DNA of 15,528 bases from Acanthamoeba lenticulata. Taxonomy: Eukaryota; Discosea; Longamoebia; Acanthamoebidae. Both the position numbers and the translations under genes were made by a program. The notes under the pieces are model-generated. The model saw only the letters and a list, made by a program, of their open reading frames with translations. It was not told where the DNA came from and made no database searches. The stretch's first letter is position 1. Each line of letters opens with the position of its first letter. Shown in pieces: positions 8,321 through 15,528 of the stretch. The stretch is from NCBI GenBank assembly GCA_002179805.1, contig NAVB01004045.1, positions 1 to 15,528 on the forward strand, written 5' to 3'.

Positions 8321-9787
8321 ATGGGACTGTTCATGCGGAAGCTGGAGAGGAGTCTCCTGTTGTCCACGCAGGCACACGTGCTTGGCGTGCATCTTGGTGG
8401 AGGAGACGGCCGCGAACAAGATGGAGATTTTGAAGTAGGAAGAAACGCTCAAGTGACGCAGCGCACGGGACCGCCTTCGGCGGGGTTGGTGCTGTCCGAG
8501 GAGCAACGGGCGCTGGTCGCCGTGCTCAAGCAGCTCCACCGGATCCGCCAGCGCGAGGAAGCCGAGCGCCAGCGCCGTCAACAGGCAGCCGAGTGGACTC
8601 GCGCCTGGGCCTGCACTCCTGCTGACGACGCCATGGACGAGGAGGAGCGACAGCAGGTTTCCGCGCTCGACCGCACCAGCAACAGCGACAGAAGTGCCCA
8701 AGTGATCGAGTTCTTGGACGAGTTTGTCAAGTACGCGCCTCTTCCCCCTTCTCTTGTTCGTGGTCTCAAGTTCTGGGCTGGTCGCCAGTTCTTGCGCGGC
8801 CATGGCGGCATCACCATCCTGCGGGGGAGGAGGATAAGGAGAGCTGACTGTGGGACCAGGGTGGTGGCCGTGTGTCAGGCTGTGCTGTCGGCGCAGCAGC
8901 GACCGGGTGACGTCGGGGCAGCTCCGCCTCGCAAGCGGTCACTCGACTGTGCGTCGTTCGTGGAGGACGATGAAAACGAAGAGGCACATGATGGTGATGA
9001 TGAGGCCTCCGAGACTGAGCGGAGGACACACGACATGGTGGCTCGCCTGCACAAGCGAGCCCGGTTATCCGCCGTCGCCGCTGAGCTGGGCCACCGCCCC
9101 CAGCAGACGTCGCTCTCGTCCGTCGTCACGACTACGAGGAGGAGGAGGAGGAGGAGCGAGAGGGCGAGGCACCGGTTGGACTGCTCTTCCTCCTCCTCCT
9201 CCTGCAGAGATGTCGCACTGGCGCTGGTGGCATCACACGAAGACGCGGCAGTGGCTGCGCCAAGTCACCCGTGGTACGCGCTCGTGGATCTCGTGCATCA
9301 GGTGGCCGGTGCGATGGCGCGTCACGCCACCAAGCGGCGACGTCAACGTTGTTCTCGTCCATCTGCTGCTGGTCCGGTTGCGCGACGACCGACAATCGGA
9401 GTTGGAGCCAATAACGACCTGCAGGTCGCAGCCAGGAATGAAGCTGCAGAGGAGGGCGTTGCTGAGGAGCAACGAGTGACGGTCAAGCGACCGAGAAGGA
9501 CGCCGCCCACACCAACCAGCGTCACGACAGCGACGCAGTCTACATCGATCCACACGGCGCCGCCAGATCGCCGGAAACGTGCCAGACAGGAGGAACAAGA
9601 CGAAAACCAAGTTACAAGTGCTTCTACACAGAGGGCGGCACGAGTCTTTGCCGCGTCTTCTACGTCATCTACAAGACAGACTCACCACAGTGGTGTCCCC
9701 GAAAAGAGGAAGAAGCTCGGCCTGGTCATCGTCATCACGCCTCCACCAGAAGAGCAGAGGGCGACTCTGCTCGCCGCCTGCAACTAA
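8321..9787 (+). CDS. Single-exon ORF, unknown function, basic nuclear-type clusters
   Basis: A 488-codon uninterrupted frame opening right after an in-frame TGA. I recognise no family. Residues 58-92 form a charged Glu/Arg/Gln helix, possibly a coiled coil; 128-160 contain an ordered-looking segment (IEFLDEFVKYAPL, GLKFWAGRQFLRG). An acidic patch lies at 214-233. Basic clusters resembling nuclear localisation signals are at 244-247 (HKRA), 273-278 (Arg6), 338-342, 389-393 (KRPRR) and 417-422 (DRRKRAR); a Ser6 run lies near 289. The first 45 residues look weakly coding, so the true start may be further in (for example Met105) or in an unseen exon. Long overlapping frames on the other strand show nothing recognisable. 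Confidence 0.55.
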   Translation: MGLFMRKLERSLLLSTQAHVLGVHLGGGDGREQDGDFEVGRNAQVTQRTGPPSAGLVLSEEQRALVAVLKQLHRIRQREEAERQRRQQAAEWTRAWACTPADDAMDEEERQQVSALDRTSNSDRSAQVIEFLDEFVKYAPLPPSLVRGLKFWAGRQFLRGHGGITILRGRRIRRADCGTRVVAVCQAVLSAQQRPGDVGAAPPRKRSLDCASFVEDDENEEAHDGDDEASETERRTHDMVARLHKRARLSAVAAELGHRPQQTSLSSVVTTTRRRRRRSERARHRLDCSSSSSSCRDVALALVASHEDAAVAAPSHPWYALVDLVHQVAGAMARHATKRRRQRCSRPSAAGPVARRPTIGVGANNDLQVAARNEAAEEGVAEEQRVTVKRPRRTPPTPTSVTTATQSTSIHTAPPDRRKRARQEEQDENQVTSASTQRAARVFAASSTSSTRQTHHSGVPEKRKKLGLVIVITPPPEEQRATLLAACN

Positions 9788-10035
9788 TCCGCAACCCCTG
9801 TCCTGGGGCACCGTTGCGGGCTTGTGCCACTCTCCGCCAAGTGGCGATAAATCAATCAATCAATGACCCAATATCCGTAAGTCCGAGGACAACAACGTTG
9901 ACTGACACGGTCTCAGGTTGCGCGCGAGAGGCCTGTTGCTGTTTTTTGTTTGTTATCTGCAACCACAAAGCTAACACCACAGCGCACGTTGACAGTCTCA
10001 TCCAACACTACATACCCAACTCAAGTAAGAAGAAG
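9788..10035 (+). promoter_or_regulatory. Upstream region of the first tetraspan gene
   Basis: Contains GATAAATC followed by AATC repeats at about 9845-9863, a possible TATA-like element about 180 bases before the start codon. The reading frame of the next gene is open back to 9814, but that extension has no match in the two paralogues. Confidence 0.35.
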
Positions 10036-10566
10036 ATGGGGAAAGTGGTCATGTTCATCGTGGTGGCGGTGGCTGCCGCGTTCGCGCTGGTGAGCATCTT
10101 GAACATAGGCCTCTACGGCGGGGCGATGGACCTCGAATACGACGGGTGCAAGGGTCCATGCCGCGAGCGAACGGGCGCCTTGGGCATCGTCGCCGGCGTG
10201 CTGGGCTTCCTCCTGAGCCTCGTCGTCATTGCGGCCTTTGTGCTCCCTATCTTCGTGCCGGCCCTGGCCGAGCCCATGCCCGCCCTGGTGCTCCGGCTGA
10301 TTGTGCTCGCGTGCCTGTTCGTCGTGCTGTTATTTTACATCACGGCCTGGGCCCTTATGTCCAAGGACATCGACGACTTTAACAGCTCATCAAGCGGCTA
10401 CTGCGACAACCCACCCGACGTGTGGAGCGCCGCGCTCTCGTTCGGCCTATTCGGGTTCCTCCTCGGGATCGCGCTCTTTGCCGCCGTTGTGGTGGCCCTT
10501 GTCGTCGACCGAGGTGGAAGCGAGAGCAGCCCCAGCGGCGACAACCCGGCCAAGTCCGACTACTGA
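10036..10566 (+). CDS. Four-helix (tetraspan) membrane protein, paralogue 1
   Basis: 176 aa, one exon. Start chosen at ATG 10036 because the MGKVVM N-terminus aligns with paralogue 2. Hydrophobic helices at about 3-24, 47-74, 82-107 and 130-156, with a short hydrophilic Ser/Gly/Asp tail ending in Tyr. The first loop has GLYGGAMDLEY, then C38 and C42 (CKGPCRERTG); the second loop has DIDDFNSSSSGYC with C123 and an N-glycosylation sequon at N116. Helix count, a GLY motif and a cysteine pair in loop 1 recall the claudin/PMP22 superfamily, but the claudin tryptophans are absent and I cannot name the family. First of three tandem copies. Confidence 0.85.
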   Translation: MGKVVMFIVVAVAAAFALVSILNIGLYGGAMDLEYDGCKGPCRERTGALGIVAGVLGFLLSLVVIAAFVLPIFVPALAEPMPALVLRLIVLACLFVVLLFYITAWALMSKDIDDFNSSSSGYCDNPPDVWSAALSFGLFGFLLGIALFAAVVVALVVDRGGSESSPSGDNPAKSDY

Positions 10567-10815
10567 GTTTTTTGAGCAGCGGGTGGCGCACCTGCCTTGT
10601 GCACAAAAAAAATCTCCGGTGCAGGAGCATATTTCACATTCTTGGCAACTCCTCGGGTGGCCTCGCTTTGTGTGGGTGAGCCAACTCTTCTCTTCGACGA
10701 GAGAGGACCCGCCCTACCCGTCGGGTAAGGCTCTGTTCTTCACATCACCCGCGACCTGCGCACATCACACACAACACAAGAGCACTAGCGAAAAACACCG
10801 ATTGCCAAAGCAAGC
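10567..10815 (+). promoter_or_regulatory. Spacer between tetraspan paralogues 1 and 2
   Basis: A 249-base spacer that must hold the 3' end of paralogue 1 and the promoter of paralogue 2. A perfect 13-base inverted repeat (TACCCG-T-CGGGTA, 10715-10727) lies about 90 bases before the start codon. No clear TATA box is seen. Confidence 0.35.
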
Positions 10816-11373
10816 ATGGGAGCCTGTGGCAAGGTCGTGATGGTGGTGGGCGTGGCCGTGGCGTTGGCCCTGGCGCTGGTGAGCATCCTCAATGTTGGCC
10901 TCTACGGCGGGGCGATGGACCTCGACTACGCCGCTTGCAAGGCGCCGTGTCGCGAGCGTACAGGCGCCATCGGCATCGTTGCCGGTGTGCTGGGCTTCTT
11001 GCTAGGCTTGACCGCCGCGGCGGTGTTGGTGCTGCCGCTCTTCGTGCCGGCCATGGCAGAGCCGCTGCCCTCGGTCGTGGGCAAGCTGGTCCTGTTGGCG
11101 TGCACCTTCGTCGTGGCCCTGTTCTACATCACGGCCTGGGCCCTTATGGCCAAGGACATCGACGACTTCCGCGACGGCCTCAATGGCGCGTGTGATGACA
11201 TGGCGCCCGACGTGTGGAACACAGCGTTGGCCTTTGGGCTCTTTGGCTTCATCCTCGACGTTCTCCTCTTCGTAGTCGTGGCCATCGCCCTTGTGGTCGA
11301 CCGCAACGGCGGGGATGGGAGCTCTACTTCCTCAGGCGGCCAGCAGCACCCAGCCAAGGATGAGTTCCACTAA
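10816..11373 (+). CDS. Four-helix (tetraspan) membrane protein, paralogue 2
   Basis: 185 aa, one exon. Same plan as paralogue 1: helices at about 6-27, 50-77, 87-110 and 134-161; loop 1 GLYGGAMDLDY with C41 and C45 (CKAPCRERTG); the block YITAWALMAKDIDDF after helix 3; C126 in loop 2; then a Gly/Ser-rich tail ending KDEFH. It is close to paralogue 1 at the DNA level, with identical runs across GLYGGAMDL and ITAWALM, suggesting recent duplication or gene conversion. Paralogue 1's second-loop glycosylation sequon is missing here. Function unknown; probably plasma membrane or endomembrane. Confidence 0.88.
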   Translation: MGACGKVVMVVGVAVALALALVSILNVGLYGGAMDLDYAACKAPCRERTGAIGIVAGVLGFLLGLTAAAVLVLPLFVPAMAEPLPSVVGKLVLLACTFVVALFYITAWALMAKDIDDFRDGLNGACDDMAPDVWNTALAFGLFGFILDVLLFVVVAIALVVDRNGGDGSSTSSGGQQHPAKDEFH

Positions 11374-11631
11374 AAGTGCGGGAGGTGGCGCGTGAGGACA
11401 TTTCTCATTTATGGATCTGTGCATAATTTATAAAAATGAAATAAAAACTACAAATATGGTGCCAAGCAGTTGCAAGTCGCGTCCGTTTTCCACTTAAGTG
11501 TCGACTTGTTTCGCAGAATCAACGGCCGTACAGCCCCGTTATTGGCACCCGCTGATGCTAGCAAAATAAATATCGGACAGTTCCGGCAGGCTGCAAAAAC
11601 CTCCAGCACCCAACTCCCACACACACACACC
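11374..11631 (+). promoter_or_regulatory. Spacer between paralogues 2 and 3: poly(A) signal and TATA-like element
   Basis: AATAAA at 11440-11445 in an AT-rich patch fits the 3' end of paralogue 2. An AAATAAATA element at about 11564-11573, some 60 bases before the next ATG, could be the TATA box of paralogue 3. A short CA run leads directly into CCATGG at that start. Confidence 0.45.
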
Positions 11632-12222
11632 ATGGCGAACGGGCGGGCGATTGTAGTACTTGGTCTGGCCACCGTGTTAGCACTTATCCTGGGTGCGCTC
11701 AGCGCCATCAACATTGGCCTGTACGCCAGCTGTGCGGACCTGGACATAGACCTGAGTGACTCCGGCAACTGCAAGTATCCTTGCCCCGAGCGCACTAGCG
11801 TCATTGGCATCGTTGCCGGCTCGATGGGCTTCGTGCTGGTGGTCGCCACTATCGGCCTGCTCGTTCTCGGCCTCTTCGAGTCAATCTCACGCGACGCCAA
11901 CCTGTTGGCCAAGGGCGTCCTGCTCGCGTTGGCCTTCATCGTTAGCGTCTTCCAGCTCACCGCGTGGGCCCTCATGGCGCGCGACATCGACAAGTTCCTT
12001 GACGCCTACTCTGACATTTGCGACACGGCCCCCCACCTGGGCAACGCCGCCCTCGCGTTTGGTCTCTTTGCTTGGGTCACCATCAGCCTTCTCTTCGTCG
12101 TCGCCGCCGTGGGCCTGCTCCTCGACTTTACCTCCTCTGACAATAGCGGCGGCGGTGGTGCTGGCCGCGGCGAGAGCTACTACGGCAACCATAAGGCCGA
12201 AGAAGCCCAAGAAGCGCAATAA
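11632..12222 (+). CDS. Four-helix (tetraspan) membrane protein, paralogue 3
   Basis: 196 aa, one exon. ATG 11632 in CCATGG context is preferred over the upstream open frame because it aligns with the paralogue N-termini. Helices at about 6-28, 56-82, 90-115 and 137-165. Loop 1 is longer: GLYASCADLDI, then C47 and C51 (CKYPCPERTS), with an additional C34. After helix 3 comes LTAWALMARDIDKF; C130 is in loop 2. The tail is Gly/Ser-rich, then Tyr-Tyr and an Ala/Glu/Gln end. It is clearly more diverged than copies 1 and 2 are from each other, so it is the older branch. Function unknown. Confidence 0.87.
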   Translation: MANGRAIVVLGLATVLALILGALSAINIGLYASCADLDIDLSDSGNCKYPCPERTSVIGIVAGSMGFVLVVATIGLLVLGLFESISRDANLLAKGVLLALAFIVSVFQLTAWALMARDIDKFLDAYSDICDTAPHLGNAALAFGLFAWVTISLLFVVAAVGLLLDFTSSDNSGGGGAGRGESYYGNHKAEEAQEAQ

Positions 12223-12344
12223 ACAGACTGGACCCTCACCCTCACACCCTCTCTCCACACGTTTGCTTGTCGTGGAAGTAGATGTGCGAATCAGGAGTTG
12301 CCAATATGGAAAATATGCAACCGTTGCATGTTAAATTGTTTATT
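12223..12344. terminator. Convergent 3' region between tetraspan 3 and the GMC gene
   Basis: 122 bases between stop codons facing each other. On the minus strand an AATAAA overlaps the GMC stop codon and a second ATAAAC follows. On the plus strand AATAAA spans the tetraspan 3 stop. Both mRNAs seem to terminate within or across this gap. Confidence 0.5.
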
Positions 12345-15280
12345 TTATTGTTTTCTACTGTTTGCGTTATCCTCCTTGATGGTGTCGGACGCGCGCTCCG
12401 CGAGCATGAAGACCGACGAAACAGGGTTGGCTGAGAGGAGCTCGGGCATGACCGACGCGTCCACCACGCGCAGGTGTGATATCCCGCGAACGCGGAACCG
12501 CGCGTCCACCTTTGATTGTCGCGAACAAAGCCCCCCCCCCAAACCAGGGGTCTCAGTCCTTGCGCTACATCAAGAAGGGCGATTGGGGGCCTGAAAGCGT
12601 ACGACGGAAAGGGAATCGCCGTCGGGGCCGTAGCGGCATGTGCCCGCGGCGTGGTAAGTCGGGGCGGACGACGCGAGGATGAAGCCCGCGTTCTCCGCCT
12701 GACCGGATGTCCCCGGCAAGAGCTCAGCAACCCTGCACACCACCCCCGCCACCACCACCACCACGACAACTCCTCAAGTGAGAAGGGGCCGCACGTGTTG
12801 CAGTTCTAGTTGGCGGTGGCGGTGATGGTGGGCTTGGAAGCGGCGCACGCACGTGATGGTGGAGAGGGGCGGGGTGGTGGCCAGCGCGCGGACGGTCGTC
12901 AGGCAGGCGAGGGTGCTGGACAGGTCCTCCGTGTCGTTGAAGAAGTTGGGGCTCCGCTTGGGCGGCTCCACCGGGTCGGTCGAGCGCAGCGACACCTGGC
13001 CGCGGCTCTTGGGGTAGGACGGGGAGCACACGAAGAAGAAGGTGGTCGGCGGGAAGGCGACGTCCTCCTTGAGCGGCACGATGTTGGAGAACTCGAACTG
13101 CGCGTCAACGTTGCGAGCAACGAGCCTCGTCAGTCATTCAGTCAGTCCATCAGCTGACCGATCCTCCTCCTCCTCCTCCTTCGAGGGCGCCTCCCATTGT
13201 GTTGTGTGTGTGTGTGTGTGTGGTGAGTACGTGGAAGTTGGTGTAGGTGGTGGGCCCCGACGGGACACGGAGAGAGCCCTTGCCGCCCGACGCGCACTTG
13301 GTCAGGGGGCCCGTTCCCCTGCGGGCGTGTAGCGATCATCATTAACTCGATAGTTGAGTGATGACCTCTCGAGAACAAAGAGAGAGAGAGAGAGAGAGAA
13401 AGAGCCGGGTCCGAAGCGAGAGAGGGGGGGGGGGGAGGAAGGGGGAGGCAGGTTGGGCGGCATACGTGGCGAGCCACTCGTTCACGGCTGCCTCCGAGTA
13501 GACGTTCTCGAGGTTCATGGCCGGGTCCACCTGCACCAAATGGGAGGTGCCGGAGGAAAGCGTCAGGGGTTATCCGCCCGCTTTCTTCTTCTTCTTCTTC
13601 TTCCTTCTCCTGCCTTGGAGGGGGGAAGGGGGAACGCACGAGGGTGCCGGCGTAGATGATGTTGGTGCGAGGACGCTCAACGTAGTTGCGGCCCACGCCC
13701 TGCAGGTCGTGCTTGACCGTGATGTTGAGGGCTTCCAGGTCCTCCCGCGGGCCGACGCCGGACAGGAGCAGCAGCTGCGGTGATCGCGCCACGCCGGCGC
13801 ACAGCAGGACCTCGCGGGCGGCCTTGACCTGCAGGTGTTTGTTGCGTGTGTGTGCAGGCAGCCGATCGCTCAATGGCCAGCGGCCCACGCGCAGACTGGG
13901 GGGGGGAAGGGGGGAGGGGCGTACCCTGCGCAGGAGGCCATTGTGGAGGTATTGCACGCCGTAGGCCTGTTTCTGGCTGTTGATCATGACGCGGGTGACC
14001 AGCGCGCCGCTGCGGAGCTCCAGGTTGGTCAGGGCGTCGCGCAGCTGCTGCGGCAGATACGTGTCGTAGGCGCTCAGCCGGCGGCCCTGCGCCATCACCA
14101 GCTGCACGGGACCCACGCCCAGCCTTTTTTCGTGTGCGTTGGTGGCGTGCGTCGGCGCGGGTCAAACGCCAGGCGTGGCGCTGCCAAGGCGGATGGCGGG
14201 AGGTGGGCCGTCGTACGAGTAGCCGTCGTCGAGGTCAGGGGGAGTCGGGAGGCCCAGGTTCGCAGCCGCCTGGACCACGTAGGACATGCCCACGTGGGCG
14301 TCGGGGCCCTGGTCCACACGCACAGGCAGAGGCCCTGCGATGGCCGGATGACACGGTGGTGAGTGAGTGTGATGCTCTTCACCGTCGTCGTGGTGATAGT
14401 AGGCATTGTGCGGGCTGTGTTGTCTGCCGCTGGAAATTTCCCGGGTAGGGGCAGTCACCGCTGGTGCCGTGGAACTCGCCGCCGAGCTCGTTGGACTCGG
14501 TCTTCTTGAAGTAGCTCAGGGCCTCGGCCTCGGACAGGCCCGGCCACTGCCACGCGGCAATGTCCTGCAGGAGCGGGCGCGAGTAGAGGCCCGAGTAGAT
14601 GTTGGTGCTGCCACTGCATGTGCTCCCAGCCGGCCAGTTGGTGAAACGCACACGCACGCACGCACGCACAAGCGGAGGAGCTGTGGAGGAGAGCAGGACC
14701 CGAAGCTGCGGCCCTCGAAGAGGGAGAAGCGGCGCCTGATGGCGTCGTCCGAAGGCTCGGTGAAGGTCGTGCGCGCAAAGGTCGGGTTGTTGAGGGGCTC
14801 GTTGAGGTGGTAGCGCGGGATGAGGCGCAGGAAGTCCTCCTCCTGGTTGGGCTCCTCGCCGGCCTCCAGCAGCAGCACTGTGGCGTCGCCCTCTTCGGCC
14901 AGCCTGGCCGCACACAACCACCAGATCTGGCGTCAGTGGCGAACGAGAGCCTCCCAGGAGCCTAACTTGAACAGGCAGAGGGCCGCCCTACCGCCTGGCG
15001 AGGACGCAACCGGCGGGGCCAGCGCCAACGATTACGTAGTCAAAGGTCTCGACCTCTTCGGGAGGCGGCTGTGGCGCAGCTCCGCCACCCGAGAACAGCC
15101 CTTATATGTTGGAAACGTTTGTGAGGTTAGGGAGCCTTCATGACCGAACAGTCCATCCTCGCTCTCCTCGCACGGATGAGGCGACTTACCCTTGAAGTTG
15201 AAATGGATCACATTCTCGCCCTGGCAGCAGCTCGCCGCCAGAAGGCACGTAGCAACTGCGACCAACAAAGCCAGCTTCAT
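12345..15280 (-). CDS. Secreted GMC-family FAD oxidoreductase
   Basis: Twelve exons: 15280-15190, 15100-14992, 14903-14700, 14613-14459, 14334-14217, 14123-13925, 13828-13640, 13530-13466, 13318-13231, 13097-12853, 12732-12603, 12509-12345; phases agree throughout, 585 aa. GMC enzymes use FAD to oxidise alcohols or sugars. Residues 1-21 are a signal peptide ([18 protein letters not shown]). FAD-binding fold: [18 protein letters not shown] at 51-68 with ribose-binding E80 in LLLEAG; GRSFGGSTN at about 131-139; GMC signature 2, [16 protein letters not shown], at 304-319; [10 protein letters not shown] follows. Catalytic H515 lies in [10 protein letters not shown] and N559 (SANP) is the probable second active-site residue; RVVDASVMP precedes it. 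The common Met of GTCRMG is Tyr here. The substrate cannot be told; choline, glucose or aryl-alcohol types are all possible. No GPI or membrane anchor is seen. Confidence 0.93.
13203..13223 (+). repeat. (TG)n microsatellite in a GMC intron
   Basis: TG repeat of about ten units within intron 9 of the GMC gene (13098-13230), close to its 5' splice site in the transcript. Confidence 0.85.
13378..13399 (+). repeat. (GA)n microsatellite in a GMC intron
   Basis: GA repeat of about ten units within intron 8 (13319-13465), read as a CT pyrimidine tract in the transcript and followed on the + strand by a long G run at about 13425-13436. Confidence 0.85.
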
Positions 15281-15528
15281 GTTGCTACTCTCACCTTCGG
15301 TCAACAAACACCTTAGGTGCCCCTTTTTTAGGGAAGTGCTGAACAAGAAAGAGAAGAAAGAGGAGAAAGAGAAGAAAGAGGAGGGGGGTAGAGGAGAGTG
15401 GGAAGGGAGAAGGGAAGGGCGCCCAGAGAAGAGAGTGTTGACGACCAAGACGTTGATCTTGAATCAAGATGATGTGGTTGCGATCATGTAAATTTTTTAT
15501 TGCCATAATGAATGACAATAACCACGCA
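15281..15528 (-). promoter_or_regulatory. Upstream region of the GMC gene with polypurine/polypyrimidine tract
   Basis: Upstream of the GMC start codon lies a 75-base nearly pure purine tract on the + strand (15345-15419, two T interruptions), i.e. pyrimidine in the GMC sense. Beyond it is a perfect inverted repeat, ATCTTG-AAT-CAAGAT (15456-15470), and an AT-rich stretch at about 15488-15500. No coding sequence is supported here. Confidence 0.4.

Noticed and set aside
8270..8803. 177-codon minus-strand frame opposite the unknown ORF
   Set aside because: No recognisable domain, Leu/Arg bias typical of antisense GC-rich frames, and the + frame is far longer.
8700..8840. Possible short intron in the unknown ORF (GTACGC donor at about 8731)
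   Set aside because: The nearest acceptors give a 40-base intron or a frame that soon stops, while the unspliced frame stays open.
9814..10035. In-frame N-terminal extension of tetraspan 1
   Set aside because: The paralogues begin at the aligned Met just before helix 1; the extension has no counterpart and is low in coding character.
14162..14216. Read-through of GMC exon 5 to a TGA (ending [17 protein letters not shown])
   Set aside because: This is intron 5: removing 14124-14216 gives DDGYSLGVGPVQ, the spacing conserved in GMC enzymes, and the only matching phase.
1..15528. CRISPR arrays, transposons, viral insertions or prokaryotic operon signals
   Set aside because: No spaced direct repeats, terminal inverted repeats, transposase or viral genes were seen; repeats are simple microsatellites within introns and coding tracts.

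Overview
This is a eukaryotic nuclear segment: GC-rich coding sequence, 26 short spliceosomal introns (54 to 165 bases) that I placed by reading frame and protein homology, low-complexity glutamine/aspartate/serine runs, and small intergenic gaps. The compact intron-rich layout, the RFX transcription factor (a family of animals, fungi and amoebozoans) and the 5' splice sites, mostly GTAC or GTGC, suggest an amoebozoan such as Acanthamoeba. That assignment is inference; no rRNA or other marker is present.

Layout, left to right. Bases 1-792 (-) hold the N-terminal part of an unrecognised membrane protein that runs off the left edge. It is head-to-head with 1045-2473 (+), a two-exon protein whose C-terminus resembles the MTCH/SLC25A46 mitochondrial-carrier-like family. 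Bases 2627-4784 (-) hold a four-exon RFX-family transcription factor: its DNA-binding domain is spread over the first three small exons and the start of the fourth, followed by a long disordered Q/N/P/S-rich region. About 1 kb without a supported gene follows (4785-5799), containing a TATA-like box and a cluster of RFX half-sites. Bases 5800-8031 (+) hold an eleven-exon membrane dipeptidase (peptidase family M19) built as a type II membrane protein. Bases 8321-9787 (+) are a single-exon ORF of unknown function with basic nuclear-type clusters. Bases 10036-12222 (+) hold three intronless tandem paralogues of a four-helix membrane protein. Bases 12345-15280 (-) hold a twelve-exon secreted GMC (glucose-methanol-choline) oxidoreductase.

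All reconstructed multi-exon frames close exactly: 437 aa for the carrier-like protein, 609 aa for RFX, 452 aa for the dipeptidase and 585 aa for the GMC enzyme. The continuous ORFs on the opposite strands are shadows. The genes do not form one evident pathway. The common thread is membrane or secretory proteins (dipeptidase, tetraspan trio, GMC enzyme, two other membrane proteins), with one regulator between them. The points most worth a second look are the RFX gene with its own half-site cluster, the intronless tetraspan array with claudin-like loop cysteines, the acidic dileucine signal on the dipeptidase, and the unusual splice sites.
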